Notes under the pieces: generated by a model | The model's input: only the letters and a program-made list of their open reading frames with translations | Told to the model about the DNA's origin: nothing | Databases searched by the model: none | Shown: piece after piece, positions 49,106 through 58,689 of the stretch | Layout of the letters: each line of letters starts with the position of its first letter | How positions within the stretch are numbered: the stretch's first letter is position 1 | Made by a program: the position numbers and the translations under genes | From: Candidatus Peregrinibacteria bacterium CG1_02_54_53 | GTDB lineage: Bacteria > Patescibacteriota > Gracilibacteria > Peribacterales > Peribacteraceae | NCBI GenBank assembly: GCA_001872575.1 | Contig: MNWP01000003.1 | Span: 31,244-95,243 of the forward strand | Length of the DNA stretch: 64,000 bases | Direction of reading: 5' to 3'

Positions 49106-50262
49106 TACGCAGAGGAAGGAAATGTGAGAATCCGTTCCATGCGCGCATCCCACGACGTGTGAGCGAGCAATGCTGCACGCTTTTCGGGCGAAACTTTGGG
49201 ATGTTCCAGGGCCTCCGTAATGGCCCGAGTAAGAGCCTGCACATCACCGGGAGTACAGAAGTGCACAAGTGATTGATCAATCACTCCGCGCAGCGGCGGA
49301 AGATCGGCACATACCGTCGGTCTGCCCGAAGCGAGATATTCGAAGATTTTGAGCGGAGACGTATCGCGCAGAAAGAATGAATGTTGCAGCGCCGGTGCGG
49401 GATACACGCACACATCTGCGGCGGCGAGTGCGCAGGGAACGCGGGTATTGGAAACCGGCCCCTCGAAGCGAACATTCTCGTCGTCTAAACCGGATTGCCG
49501 TGCAAGTGCGCGGTATCGATCGATCTGATCGCGTGGTCCGCCGATAATCCAGCCAAAGACACCTCGCTCTTTGAGCAGCGCAAGTGCGGCAAGCAACTCT
49601 CGTACGCCCTTTTCTATTGTTCCACGTGTGACGAGCGAACCCACGTACACCGCAATCTTACGATCAACAGGAAGCCGCCACATCGTTCGGGCCTCAGAGG
49701 ACGAAGGAAGATTCTCAAACCTCCGCAGATCCACACCGTCGCCTTCGGTCACTATCTTGGAAGGTTCTACCCCCCATCCAACCAACTCTTCGCGCATAGG
49801 AGATGTAAGACACACGACACGTCTGCACCGGGCGCAATGACGCAAAAACGCCGCAGTTCGACGCGGCAGCGTGTGTAATTCGAGAATGACGGGAGTACCC
49901 GTTCGCAAGAGTGAAGGGAGCAGAACAGGAGAACGCGTGTAGAGCGTATCAGTCGGGCGCGACCGCAGGAAGGAACGCAGTGCGCGCGCATACGAACTCA
50001 TGGTGAAGAAAAATGCCAAAGCTCCCGGAATCCACCATGCCCGCAGTCCATCGAACACCGGCAGACGAACGACGCCGAACGATTCACGCACGCCGTAATA
50101 CGCGCGGGGATCTTTGAGAACGGTACCGCGCACATCGGGGGCAATGATCGTAACGGTATGCCCCATGCGCACCATGGCGGCACACACCTGCGCGATCTGA
50201 TGACCGTGTGCCTTTTCGGTGGGAAACCGCGCTTGTGAAATATAGGTGATATGCATGATCAA
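49105..50262 (-). CDS. Glycosyltransferase family 4 protein
   Basis: A 385-residue GT-B glycosyltransferase. The N-terminal domain has ISQARFPTEKAHGHQIAQVCAAMVRMGHTVTIIAPD. The nucleotide-sugar domain has IAVYVGSLVTRGTIEKGVRELLAALALL and the HSFFLRDTSPLKIFEYLASGRPTVCADLPPLRGVI block (usual E-x7-E region). ATG 50262 and ATG 50256 are both plausible. It overlaps the exostosin-like gene upstream by four bases and the methyltransferase downstream, so three genes are coupled. Confidence 0.9.
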   Translation of the reverse strand: MIMHITYISQARFPTEKAHGHQIAQVCAAMVRMGHTVTIIAPDVRGTVLKDPRAYYGVRESFGVVRLPVFDGLRAWWIPGALAFFFTMSSYARALRSFLRSRPTDTLYTRSPVLLPSLLRTGTPVILELHTLPRRTAAFLRHCARCRRVVCLTSPMREELVGWGVEPSKIVTEGDGVDLRRFENLPSSSEARTMWRLPVDRKIAVYVGSLVTRGTIEKGVRELLAALALLKERGVFGWIIGGPRDQIDRYRALARQSGLDDENVRFEGPVSNTRVPCALAAADVCVYPAPALQHSFFLRDTSPLKIFEYLASGRPTVCADLPPLRGVIDQSLVHFCTPGDVQALTRAITEALEHPKVSPEKRAALLAHTSWDARMERILTFPSSA

Positions 50263-51293
50263 AAGAGGTGTTCCACTGCGTACGCAAGGTATCGCGGAGC
50301 GGAGAGGTACTTTTCAAACGCATTGCGTGCTTCGACCTGCATCATAAACCATCGCTGGTCAGAGGTATGCGCCCAGTTATCCGCCACAATCTCATCGATA
50401 CGATCGAGATCGGCGATGGAAATGGCCAGAATGAATGACGAGTAGCGAACGATTTCTGCAAGCGGCAGTCGCACGTCGGTGTCGAGAAGAATAGGCACAC
50501 GTCCCAGGCTCAGAGCCTCATAGAAACGCAGAGAGTAATTGCCGTCCCCACGGATACAGAGCGCGAAATCGGAGGAAAGGAGGTTTTCGGTGTACTCGCG
50601 TCGCGCCTGCGCGGGATCCAAACGAATGGTGGCCGCATGCGCAGAGTGGCTCGAACGCAGAATGAAATTGGGACGGATAAGCGTACTTTTCGCAAGTCGC
50701 GGAAGGATGCGACGCCGGAGAGTAAGACCCTTGATGAAGGACCGGCTCTGCGGATACCCGGTGATGAGTGCGTACGCTTCGTGCGGGAACGCCTGCAGAA
50801 AAGATCCGACGACATTTTTGAAATTCTTGCACTGTGCCCATCCGCAGAACCCCACCACCGGCGACGCATCGGTCTTGTCACGGACAAAGAGTCCCTTGCC
50901 CTTCAGATCCTCCGCATAGGCCGGCATGATGTGTTCGTTCTTTCGCAGTTTCGATTCGTACTGAGAAGTGCGAAAGACCACGGCATTCTTCATCGATACG
51001 GGACCAGTCCCGTCTCCATTCCAGAAAACCACGATACGTTTACCGTGGCGCGTTGCTGTTTCCTGACACTGCCGAAGATAATCCACACGTGTGCTGACGA
51101 GTGGATAATTATGAGGAAGAAGATGTACATCGGCCCAAGCGGGGTCGGTGACAACTTCAACAAGAGGATCTTTGAGGTCGCGAAACGCCTCTTTTTGAAA
51201 GAGCTGACGCGTGGGATGATCCTCCTGACAGTTCGGCAGGAGCAGAGGAATGAGAGGAATTCCCTCAAGACGCTCGAAGTAGACACGCTTCAT
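50259..51293 (-). CDS. Exostosin-like glycosyltransferase (GT47-type)
   Basis: A 344-residue protein resembling the exostosin family. RVYFERLEGIPLIPLLLP, DPAWADVHLLPHNYPLV and the C-terminal SSDFALCIRGDGNYSLRFYEALSLGRVPILLDTDVRLPLAEIVRYSSF (usually FCLCPRG-x-G..RF-E-L--G-IPVI) are the supporting parts. ATG 51293 is chosen because the upstream 40 residues of the longer frame lack family features. It diverges from the methyltransferase gene starting at 51348. Confidence 0.75.
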   Translation of the reverse strand: MKRVYFERLEGIPLIPLLLPNCQEDHPTRQLFQKEAFRDLKDPLVEVVTDPAWADVHLLPHNYPLVSTRVDYLRQCQETATRHGKRIVVFWNGDGTGPVSMKNAVVFRTSQYESKLRKNEHIMPAYAEDLKGKGLFVRDKTDASPVVGFCGWAQCKNFKNVVGSFLQAFPHEAYALITGYPQSRSFIKGLTLRRRILPRLAKSTLIRPNFILRSSHSAHAATIRLDPAQARREYTENLLSSDFALCIRGDGNYSLRFYEALSLGRVPILLDTDVRLPLAEIVRYSSFILAISIADLDRIDEIVADNWAHTSDQRWFMMQVEARNAFEKYLSAPRYLAYAVEHLF

Positions 51294-51347
51294 TGGCACC
51301 AGTATAGGCTTGAAGAATGCGGAAATCTCGCCCATGCTGGAGTTTGT

Positions 51348-52100
51348 ATGGCGACCCTCAGAACCATCAAGCGACGTGTTCGGGCTATCTTCAAGCCCGA
51401 AACTGTCCTCCATCGCGGGCAGATTCTGCCTGGAAAAAATCTACGCTTCGGCGGTGCGCACTTTCTCGATAACGAAGCCTTTCTCGCCGCCGGAGAGAGA
51501 GACGCACGCGCGCTCATGCAGTGGTGCGGACTCACGGCAGACAGCGTCGTCTTGGACGTCGGGTGTGGAACAGGAAGATTGGCAATTGGCATCGTAAGCA
51601 CATTGGGGAATATTCGTTCATATTGCGGTATTGATGTGAACGAGACGGCAATCGACTGGTGCATGCGCTTTATCACACCCCATCATCCTTCATTCGTCTT
51701 CCAGTACATCGACATCCGGAATGAGCGATACAATCCGTCCGGGCTGAAGTCCGCAGAAACCCGCTTACCTCTGCAAGACAGTTCTGTCGATGTGATTTCC
51801 CTGTATTCCGTCTTCTCTCATATGCGCTCTGGAGATGTGTGCGCATATCTGGAGGAATTCCGACGAATACTCAAGCCTGGACACAAGATCTTTTTGACGG
51901 CATTCGTCGAGGAAGGAGTGAAAGACGAAGAAGAGAATCCTTCCGGATACCAGCGGGAATGGAAAGGATCTCTCCATTGCATGCGCTTCTCACTATCTTT
52001 TTTCCGTTCGCTCGTGGAGGCATCTGGCATGGAAATCATTTTCTACGATCACGGTACTGAAACTGACGGACAGAGTGCTTTCGTTCTCCAACGCCGCTGA
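51348..52100 (+). CDS. SAM-dependent methyltransferase
   Basis: A 250-residue class I methyltransferase. Motif I is VVLDVGCGTGRLAIGI, followed by YCGIDVNETAIDWCMRF and SSVDVISLYSVFSHMRSGDVCAYLEEFRRILKPGHKIFLTAF. The catalytic domain is preceded by a basic N-terminus (MATLRTIKRRVRAIFKPE). ATG 51348; the much longer open frame upstream is antisense to the exostosin-like gene. It is followed three bases later by an uncharacterised gene in the same direction. Confidence 0.85.
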   Translation: MATLRTIKRRVRAIFKPETVLHRGQILPGKNLRFGGAHFLDNEAFLAAGERDARALMQWCGLTADSVVLDVGCGTGRLAIGIVSTLGNIRSYCGIDVNETAIDWCMRFITPHHPSFVFQYIDIRNERYNPSGLKSAETRLPLQDSSVDVISLYSVFSHMRSGDVCAYLEEFRRILKPGHKIFLTAFVEEGVKDEEENPSGYQREWKGSLHCMRFSLSFFRSLVEASGMEIIFYDHGTETDGQSAFVLQRR

Positions 52101-52103
52101 CAA

Positions 52104-53129
52104 ATGTCTCGATCCTACGACCAAATGCTCGGCTATGTGTTCAAACGAAACAGCCTGCGCCTTGCCCGGAGAACATTTCTGCCGACTTTGCGGTACGCGC
52201 TGACACGAACTCCTCTGCCCCCTGGCGAAAAACCCGCTTTGTGTACCATGAATATTCTTCCGCCGATGATGACGGTGTGGCACCATTTTGCGAAAAAGAA
52301 TATCGGTGACGGAGCGGACATTGTGATCTTCGATTGTACGGGAACCCTCGATCCGGCGGAGTTCCCCGGTACACGCGTGCTGCCGTTTCTCAATTTCTAC
52401 GCCGCAACAAAAGGCAATGAGTTTGTGCGGCGTATCGCCCGTCACCGCCGAGTCGCATGGATCTGCGACGATGACATGTTTCTGATGAGCAAAGAATGTC
52501 TGCCGATCATCGCGCGGGAATTCGCGATTCCTAAAACTGCCTCGGTCAGCTTCCGGCCGCGTGAGTGGTGGGAATTCGATCTCAACGGCAGACGCATACA
52601 GCCAAGCTCCAGCTACTGCATCGCATTGGACCGTGAGATTTTTATGCGCGAAAAACTCTCACTTGCTCCCGCACCACACAATCCGCATCCCGCGATCAAT
52701 ACGCGTCCGCCCCGTCGCTACGACACCTCCGACAAGGCCAATGAAATTCTGCTGCAGCGCGGCTATCGCTGTGCAATCGTCTCACCCGAAGAACGTCAGC
52801 GATGCGTAGCCGAATTCAGCGGTCTCAGCGGCCCCGTCATGCTGTTGCATTACTTCAAAACACCCGAGCAGACTCTCGACTACTTCCGATCCGCTCCGCC
52901 CAAAAACTGGCAGGGCAACCTCCTCTTCGGACTCATGGGTGCCATGCTCTCGGTATGTACGATTCAGGATCTCTACACGAAGCTCAAAGGAAAGCCCTAC
53001 TCCCTTCCCAGCCTCCCGTCTCGTGATGCGTTACTGAAGATCATCGATGAACGAAAGGCATACATTCGTCCGGATCAGACACTCGACGCAGTGAATCGTA
53101 CCTCCGAACGTTTGCACGCGGAACTATAG
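52104..53129 (+). CDS. Uncharacterised glycan-locus protein with DDD motif
   Basis: A 341-residue soluble protein. The middle reads RHRRVAWICDDDMFLMSKECLPIIAREF, which resembles the acidic metal site of GT-A glycosyltransferases. FYAATKGNEFVRRI and SFRPREWWEFDL flank it. No known family is recognised with confidence. The location between a methyltransferase and GT-C proteins supports a role in glycan assembly. Its last bases overlap the convergent GT-C gene by six. Confidence 0.55.
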   Translation: MSRSYDQMLGYVFKRNSLRLARRTFLPTLRYALTRTPLPPGEKPALCTMNILPPMMTVWHHFAKKNIGDGADIVIFDCTGTLDPAEFPGTRVLPFLNFYAATKGNEFVRRIARHRRVAWICDDDMFLMSKECLPIIAREFAIPKTASVSFRPREWWEFDLNGRRIQPSSSYCIALDREIFMREKLSLAPAPHNPHPAINTRPPRRYDTSDKANEILLQRGYRCAIVSPEERQRCVAEFSGLSGPVMLLHYFKTPEQTLDYFRSAPPKNWQGNLLFGLMGAMLSVCTIQDLYTKLKGKPYSLPSLPSRDALLKIIDERKAYIRPDQTLDAVNRTSERLHAEL

Positions 53130-54494
53130 GTGAGGACACTCACGCAGAAGTACCATCGTTTTGGGTTCGCTCTCCGTCGTAAAAAGCGGAACGAGATCTG
53201 TTTGTCCTTGTTCAATTTCGTAGGCAGGACAACGTTCCTGTAAATCAGGCACCACCTGCAGATCAGGCCGGAATACACTGCGCTTCCACGTGAAGTAATT
53301 CGGACCTTGCACGAGTACTGCTGCTCCTTCCGGTGCATGTTCATTGATGTAATCACGTGCGAGCGCAATACCATTAAGCCCCTCGGGGGAGAGATGAAGA
53401 TTGGCAGGAATATAACCGACTGTACGATCGAACCACGAATTGCATGCACCGTATGAGTAGATACAGAGTGCGCCCGCATGCAATACAGTTGTGAGAAAAA
53501 TGCAGAGCACAATGAGTATGCGTCCACGGTGAAAATGCCTCCATAGATACTGCAGCTCAGCTGCAGCAAATCCCAGGAAGATCGGATATGCAGGAAACGC
53601 AAAACGAATCCCCTTTACCCACCACACCAGAGCCAGCGCACCACCCGCAACCATGCTCAATAGGAGGAATGATTGCTTACGACCATATTGGATCACACCC
53701 AAGAATCCCAGGATGAGCAAAACCGGCAGTACGTTGTGAGAAGGGCTTACGTAGTACAAAAGATTTTCAATGAACAGGCTCCAGAGGGAATGAACTTCGA
53801 CCCGGTATTCGATGCTGTATGCCGTATGAAAAGGATTACCAAAAACGAGTGCATTGCGCAGAAACCAGAGACCAAAAAGCGCGATCGCGACCGTTATACC
53901 GGACCAAAACCAACCGGATCGTAGCTGTCGCGGACGTTTCCATAGAACAAACGCAGGATAGAGGAGATAGAGCAATACGGCGTTGTACCGCGTGAGAGAA
54001 GCAAGACCAAGAAGGAGTCCGGCGATGATATACATACGCGGACGCTCTTCGGCAGAAACAAAAGCGGCAAGCGAGCTCAAGAAAAGCGCGGCAAACAGAA
54101 GGTCAGCCGATCCCAGCTGCATCATCAACACGAAACCGTGATGCAGGAGAACGAAAACAACGGCAAGAAGAGCAACGCGCTTACCAAAGGGACGCCTGAG
54201 CAGAAGGTACGTAGCAAGCAAAACGCCGACCCCCGCGAGTAGAGCACTCACCTTCATGCCTATCTGTGCTCCCAAGAGCCAAACGAATGGATACGAAACA
54301 ATCGCATGGAGCGGAAGGTGCTTGGCATACGAAGCACCATTGAACATGTACGTCCCATGGCGCCACACGCTCTCACCGAGGAGCGCATAGAGTGTGGTGT
54401 CACTGATGATCGGCAGACGTAATCCGGGCAGCCACAACAGAACGGCTGCCACAACCACGAGTGCCCCGATGAGCGGTGTCTGCAGACGTTTCAT
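53124..54494 (-). CDS. GT39/PMT-like membrane glycosyltransferase
   Basis: A 456-residue protein with about 10-12 helices. The first extracytoplasmic loop reads LPGLRLPIISDTTLYALLGESVWRHGTYMF, containing the acidic residue typical of GT-C enzymes that use polyprenol-phosphate sugars. YAKHLPLHAIVSYPFVWLLG and GLASLTRYNAVLLYLLYPAFVLW are similar to the PMT/ArnT group. A soluble C-terminal domain has NYFTWKRSVFRPDLQVVPDL. It lies next to a dolichol-phosphate-mannose-synthase-like gene that could make its donor. Confidence 0.78.
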   Translation of the reverse strand: MKRLQTPLIGALVVVAAVLLWLPGLRLPIISDTTLYALLGESVWRHGTYMFNGASYAKHLPLHAIVSYPFVWLLGAQIGMKVSALLAGVGVLLATYLLLRRPFGKRVALLAVVFVLLHHGFVLMMQLGSADLLFAALFLSSLAAFVSAEERPRMYIIAGLLLGLASLTRYNAVLLYLLYPAFVLWKRPRQLRSGWFWSGITVAIALFGLWFLRNALVFGNPFHTAYSIEYRVEVHSLWSLFIENLLYYVSPSHNVLPVLLILGFLGVIQYGRKQSFLLLSMVAGGALALVWWVKGIRFAFPAYPIFLGFAAAELQYLWRHFHRGRILIVLCIFLTTVLHAGALCIYSYGACNSWFDRTVGYIPANLHLSPEGLNGIALARDYINEHAPEGAAVLVQGPNYFTWKRSVFRPDLQVVPDLQERCPAYEIEQGQTDLVPLFTTESEPKTMVLLRECPHL

Positions 54495-54497
54495 TGA

Positions 54498-55292
54498 TCA
54501 TGATGGTAGCGCATCATGATCACCAATGGACCCGCCAAATACTTTTTGAATCCTCAAGCGCCAAATGCGCAGAATCATCACAAGGTATTTAAGGCCGCGT
54601 TTGACGAGAACACGCACATTCGGTGCCGTTTTGGATTCACCGGCCCGACGCACTGCATTGTCGTAGGGAATTTCAACGAAGGAGAAGCCGAGCATCATCG
54701 CCCGAGCCATCAGATCCATGAAGTACTCGCCGTAGTCGCCCGTGAGTCGGATTTTTTGAAACACCGGACGCCGCACTGCTATGAAGCCACTCGTGTAATC
54801 ACGAAAGCGCGGTGAAATCGCCAAACGGAGTACGAGATTCAGGCCCCGACTGAGCACTGTGGCCAGAAACGACTCATTTTTGGAATTGAGCGTGCCCTGT
54901 TTTGCGCTTCCTCCTGCAACGAAACGTGATCCGACCACGATGTCATTACCTTCACGAATTTTGGCGAGAAGCTGCGGTATTTTTTCGGGCGGCATCGAGA
55001 AATCACAATCCATCCAGACGATTGTGTCGCCCCGACTGATCTCGATACCGCGCCATAAACTCCTGGTGAGTCCGCGATCCGTCATGCGAGTTTCAAGACG
55101 AAGGCCGGAGATGCGATTCGTATCGATTGCCTCTTGTACCATGCGCGATGTTCCATCGGGAGAATTATCATCCACGACAATAATTTCGTGCGGGAGAGTG
55201 ATTGCACGATCAATGGCTTCTGCCAGCGGAACAATGTTTTCCGCCTCGTTATACGTGGGCAGGATGACGGAGACGAGTGTAATTTCAGACAT
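54498..55292 (-). CDS. Polyprenol-phosphate sugar synthase (GT2, DPM1-like)
   Basis: A 264-residue GT2 enzyme, transferring a sugar from a nucleotide to polyprenol phosphate. VSVILPTYNEAENIVPLAEAI, IIVVDDNSPDGTSRMV, IVWMDCDFSMPPEKIPQLL (DxD-type), and VGSRFVAGGSAKQGTLN are DPM1 signatures. There is no C-terminal membrane helix pair. It overlaps the aminotransferase gene upstream by 8 bases and precedes the GT39-like gene by 3, suggesting it supplies that enzyme's lipid-linked donor. ATG 55292. Confidence 0.9.
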   Translation of the reverse strand: MSEITLVSVILPTYNEAENIVPLAEAIDRAITLPHEIIVVDDNSPDGTSRMVQEAIDTNRISGLRLETRMTDRGLTRSLWRGIEISRGDTIVWMDCDFSMPPEKIPQLLAKIREGNDIVVGSRFVAGGSAKQGTLNSKNESFLATVLSRGLNLVLRLAISPRFRDYTSGFIAVRRPVFQKIRLTGDYGEYFMDLMARAMMLGFSFVEIPYDNAVRRAGESKTAPNVRVLVKRGLKYLVMILRIWRLRIQKVFGGSIGDHDALPS

Positions 55293-56397
55293 GGGCAATA
55301 TCACGAATAGCTGAAATTACTGCGCTGATCTGTTCTTCGGTAAGAGCAAGACCGGAAGGAAGGTACAGACCGCGTTGCGCGATATCCTCAGAAACAGGAA
55401 AAGGTCCTTGAGCGGAGCCAAGGGCGCGGATGGCGGGTTGTTGAGCACAGGATGTAAAGAAATCGCGCGTGTCGATACCACGCTCTTTGAGCGCGACTCT
55501 GAAGTCATCGCGCGTCATGCCGAAAGAATCCTCGATGAGCACGGCATACATCCAAAATACGTTTTCCGCCCATGGCTTGGTGACAGGAAGTCGAAGCCCC
55601 GGAACATCCTTGAGCCCATCGGCATATCGCTGTGCCATCCACTGTTTTTTCTTCAGGAACTCGGCGATGTGCTCGAGTTGGCCGAGCCCCAGTGCCGCCT
55701 GCAGATTCGTCATCCGATAGTTGAATCCGATGCCTTCGTGGACAAACCGTTTTTCCGGGGAGTGCGAAAGATCCTTGAGCGAACGAACGCGCTTGGCAAT
55801 GGCATCATCGTCCGTCACCACCATGCCACCTTCGCCCGTCGTGATGATCTTGTTGCCATAGAAACTGAAGGCATTCACTGTGCCCATCGAACCGCAGAGC
55901 CGACCTTTGTATCGTGCGCCATGTGCTTCGGCAGCATCTTCGACTACCGCGATCCCACGTTCCTGCGCAATGGAGAATATCGGATCCATATCGGCAGAAT
56001 GCCCGTAAATATGCACGGGCATGATCGCCTTCGTATGCGGCGTGATATTGGCTGCAATTTGCGTCGTGTCGATGGTGTAGATATCGGGATCGCTGTCGAC
56101 CAAAACCGGTCGGGCTCCCGTGTAGAGCACTGCGTAGGCTGACGCAATCATGGTGAAATCCGGCACAATCACTTCGTCACCGGGGCCAATGCCCAGTGCA
56201 GCCAATGAAAGATGGAGAGCCGTGGTACCACTTGTCGCCGTGATCGCATGTTTCACGCCGAGATAGCGGGCAAACGCCTCTTCGAATTCCTGAATGTACT
56301 TACCGGCAGAAGAGATCCATCCTGTTTCAAGCGCATTGAGCACGTACCGCTTGGCCTCGGCCGGGATGACCGGCTCATTGACGGGAACAGTCATCAT
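55285..56397 (-). CDS. DegT/DnrJ/EryC1/StrS sugar aminotransferase
   Basis: A 370-residue PLP enzyme that aminates a keto-sugar nucleotide (perosamine synthase-like). ETGWISSAGKYIQEFEEAFARYLG, ATSGTTALHLSLAALGIGPGDEVIVPDFTM, VVEDAAEAHGARYKG, and FSFYGNKIITTGEGGMVVTDD with the PLP Lys are diagnostic. RMTNLQAALGLGQLEH and the CAQQPAIRAL region follow. A four-base overlap with the upstream cupin gene and an 8-base overlap with the downstream GT2 gene mark an operon for an amino-sugar glycan. Confidence 0.95.
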   Translation of the reverse strand: MMTVPVNEPVIPAEAKRYVLNALETGWISSAGKYIQEFEEAFARYLGVKHAITATSGTTALHLSLAALGIGPGDEVIVPDFTMIASAYAVLYTGARPVLVDSDPDIYTIDTTQIAANITPHTKAIMPVHIYGHSADMDPIFSIAQERGIAVVEDAAEAHGARYKGRLCGSMGTVNAFSFYGNKIITTGEGGMVVTDDDAIAKRVRSLKDLSHSPEKRFVHEGIGFNYRMTNLQAALGLGQLEHIAEFLKKKQWMAQRYADGLKDVPGLRLPVTKPWAENVFWMYAVLIEDSFGMTRDDFRVALKERGIDTRDFFTSCAQQPAIRALGSAQGPFPVSEDIAQRGLYLPSGLALTEEQISAVISAIRDIAHV

Positions 56398-56816
56398 GGT
56401 GCGTCGCGGAACACCTTGGCCTGCGCATCGCCGGGATACGGCCCCTGTTTTACCTCGAGAAATCGCGTAGGTTTGAGCATTTCGACCTGATGCCCCCCCG
56501 CAAGAAAGAGCAATGCATCACCTGAACGCACCGTATCCTCAGCCACAACCTTCCACGTGTCATCAAAGACCGTCACCTTTGCCTCGCCCGACTCGATAAA
56601 GAGAAACTCCGCTCCCATCCGTTTCTCTGCAGGAAGCTCCTGATGCCGATGGGCACGCACTTGGTGCCCTGCCGGACGCTCGAAGAACCCCAGCTGCAGA
56701 GGATCCTGTTGCTCCGTGACAAAGCGTGCACTTTCGACGGATAACCCCTTCCGTACGAAGATCGCCAGTGTCTGCTCGCCGTTCTTGACCACGCGCATGG
56801 CATCCATCGATGACAT
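56394..56816 (-). CDS. Cupin-domain protein
   Basis: A protein of about 140 residues with a single cupin barrel. FFERPAGHQVRAHRHQELP has the HxH motif, FLFIESGEAKVTVFDDTW follows, and GDALLFLAGGHQVEMLKPTRFLEVKQGPY has the second His. Such proteins in glycan loci can be sugar epimerases/isomerases or sensors. ATG 56816 or 56807. It overlaps the aminotransferase by four bases, so it is in the same operon. Confidence 0.75.
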   Translation of the reverse strand: MSSMDAMRVVKNGEQTLAIFVRKGLSVESARFVTEQQDPLQLGFFERPAGHQVRAHRHQELPAEKRMGAEFLFIESGEAKVTVFDDTWKVVAEDTVRSGDALLFLAGGHQVEMLKPTRFLEVKQGPYPGDAQAKVFRDAP

Positions 56817-56902
56817 TGTACTGCAACAAAACCGAAACATGCTGAAAAAACCGCTGCAGCATTGCCCGAGAATAGCCATTCTGACAAGCTAGAGAACGTA
56901 CG

Positions 56903-58309
56903 ATGATCATGACTGTCCCCAAAAGACTGACATCTTGGCTGCCGGAATTTCTGCTCTTTGCGGTCTTCCTCTTCTTCGCGCTGCGCAGACTCGGCACATT
57001 CCCTGCGGCATGGGCTGATGACAGCCTCTTCATGCTCACGGCGAAGAATCTCGCACAGGGTCATGGGTACGCGTTGCCTATTCTGGGGTGGGATTGGCCA
57101 CGGCCTTCCATTTTGGCAGTTGGCCCCACGCTCATCCTGCCGGTGGCAGTCGCGATCAAGTTGGGAGGTTTTTCCGTAGCAGTGGCCCGACTGCCGATGG
57201 TGCTTTACCTTTTAGGATCAGTCATCGCATGTTACGTCTTCGTCAGACGTGTCAGCGGGGTAACGGCTGCACGATGGAACACCGTCCTATTAATTTCTCT
57301 CTCGGCATTCATCAATACCGGCAAGCCCGTACTCGGAGAAGTGCCTGCATTCTTCTTTCTCATGTTGGGACTCTTGTTTCTGCAGCGAGAAAGGCAAACT
57401 GCATTTTTTGCGGTTGCCGCCGGTGCCGCACTTGGGCTCGCTGTCATAACCAAGCTCCCCTTCGGTTTGATTCTGCCTGCTCTGGGAATCGCCTGGCTTG
57501 TTTCCGTAATCAGACATGACAAACGGGAGTTGGTTTTTCTGACTATTGCCGGCGTGAGCGCGCTATTCATCATCGTAATCGGAGCTTACTGGATGGGCCT
57601 GGGAAAAGGACTTGTGGATGAAATACGCATCTTCCTCTTCGATAAACGCAGTGTCGTACCCCTCGACGCATTCGTACCCATGATCAGGCGACCGGGGGAT
57701 CTGCTGCGCGCTGCGTACACACACTACATACTCGTCACTCTGCTCGCCTGTGCGGGATGGTGGACCGTTCGGGGCACGATGCGAAGATCTCTCTCAATCA
57801 TCATTATCATTACCGCTGCACTCTTTGCCGCATATTTCCTCAACGGACCGGGCTGGTATCGTGCATTGTTGCCCTCCACGTTACTCCTATTGCTTTTCGC
57901 TCCCACCGGAGCCCGTGCGCTCATAGGAAAAACCGGAGCGCTCGTATTACTAAGCGCAATAGTGTTGATGCAGGGCTACTGGCAATATGCCGATGGAGGT
58001 TCATCCGGATCGACAGAGGCGGCCGATGCCGCACAGGCGCTCATCACGGAATGGCAAGATCAGGATCTTGTGATTCTTGCGCCCGAAGTATTCGTGCGTC
58101 TGCCCGATAACCCGCACTGGCTGTTTCTCTCTGAAGAATTGCGGGACGAAGAACGACAACCTCCGGAGATTCAGGAACGTCTTACTCTGGCGCAATGTCT
58201 TCCGGTATTCCGAAAAGAGAGCCATGAAGACCTTGATGCAAAACAGGGAACGTACTTTCCGGTAAGCGGCCGGTATGTCTTCTTTCCGCCGGCACAACCC
58301 TGCCAATGA
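56903..58309 (+). CDS. GT-C-type membrane glycosyltransferase
   Basis: A 468-residue polytopic protein. The first loop FPAAWADDSLFMLTAKNLAQGHGYALPIL holds the double Asp expected at the GT-C active site. About 11 helices follow (for example LPMVLYLLGSVIACYVFV and SIIIIITAALFAAYFL), with a soluble tail of about 100 residues (LVILAPEVFVRLPDNPHWLFLSEELRDE). It probably adds a sugar from polyprenol phosphate. It diverges from the cupin operon and overlaps the GtrA gene by four bases. Confidence 0.78.
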   Translation: MIMTVPKRLTSWLPEFLLFAVFLFFALRRLGTFPAAWADDSLFMLTAKNLAQGHGYALPILGWDWPRPSILAVGPTLILPVAVAIKLGGFSVAVARLPMVLYLLGSVIACYVFVRRVSGVTAARWNTVLLISLSAFINTGKPVLGEVPAFFFLMLGLLFLQRERQTAFFAVAAGAALGLAVITKLPFGLILPALGIAWLVSVIRHDKRELVFLTIAGVSALFIIVIGAYWMGLGKGLVDEIRIFLFDKRSVVPLDAFVPMIRRPGDLLRAAYTHYILVTLLACAGWWTVRGTMRRSLSIIIIITAALFAAYFLNGPGWYRALLPSTLLLLLFAPTGARALIGKTGALVLLSAIVLMQGYWQYADGGSSGSTEAADAAQALITEWQDQDLVILAPEVFVRLPDNPHWLFLSEELRDEERQPPEIQERLTLAQCLPVFRKESHEDLDAKQGTYFPVSGRYVFFPPAQPCQ

Positions 58310-58689
58310 AGTACTTTCCGCAATCCTTTGGCCAATTCTCGCTTTACGTATTATCGGGTTCCACTGCCGCAATCGTGGACTTCGGAAGTTATGCCATTCA
58401 GCTTCACCTCGGCATCTGGTACATCGCGGCCACGGTGGTAAGCGGCGTTTTGGGTTTTGCGACGACGTTTCTGATGAATAAATATGTCGCGTTTAAGAAG
58501 AAGAATGATTTCATGCGGCATCTCATTCGTTTCTTCATCGTGGATATGGCCAACATCATCGTTGGGGCACTCGTGCTCTACGCACTTGTGGACGGACTCG
58601 GGATGGAAAAGCAGGTGGCCAAGCTCCTCACTATGGGAATGGTCGTACTGTGGAATTTCTTCCTCTACAAGTTCTTCGTCTACGTATGA
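58306..58689 (+). CDS. GtrA-family membrane protein
   Basis: A 127-residue protein with four helices: FSLYVLSGSTAAIVDFGSYAIQL, AATVVSGVLGFATTFLMNKYVAFK, RFFIVDMANIIVGALVLYALV, TMGMVVLWNFFLYKFFVY. This is the GtrA pattern (N-K-x-x-F/A-F-K after helix 2, WNFxxxKFFVY at the end). GtrA proteins are proposed to flip polyprenol-phosphate sugars. Four-base overlaps on both sides couple it to a GT-C protein and a GT4 enzyme. Confidence 0.92.
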   Translation: MKYFPQSFGQFSLYVLSGSTAAIVDFGSYAIQLHLGIWYIAATVVSGVLGFATTFLMNKYVAFKKKNDFMRHLIRFFIVDMANIIVGALVLYALVDGLGMEKQVAKLLTMGMVVLWNFFLYKFFVYV

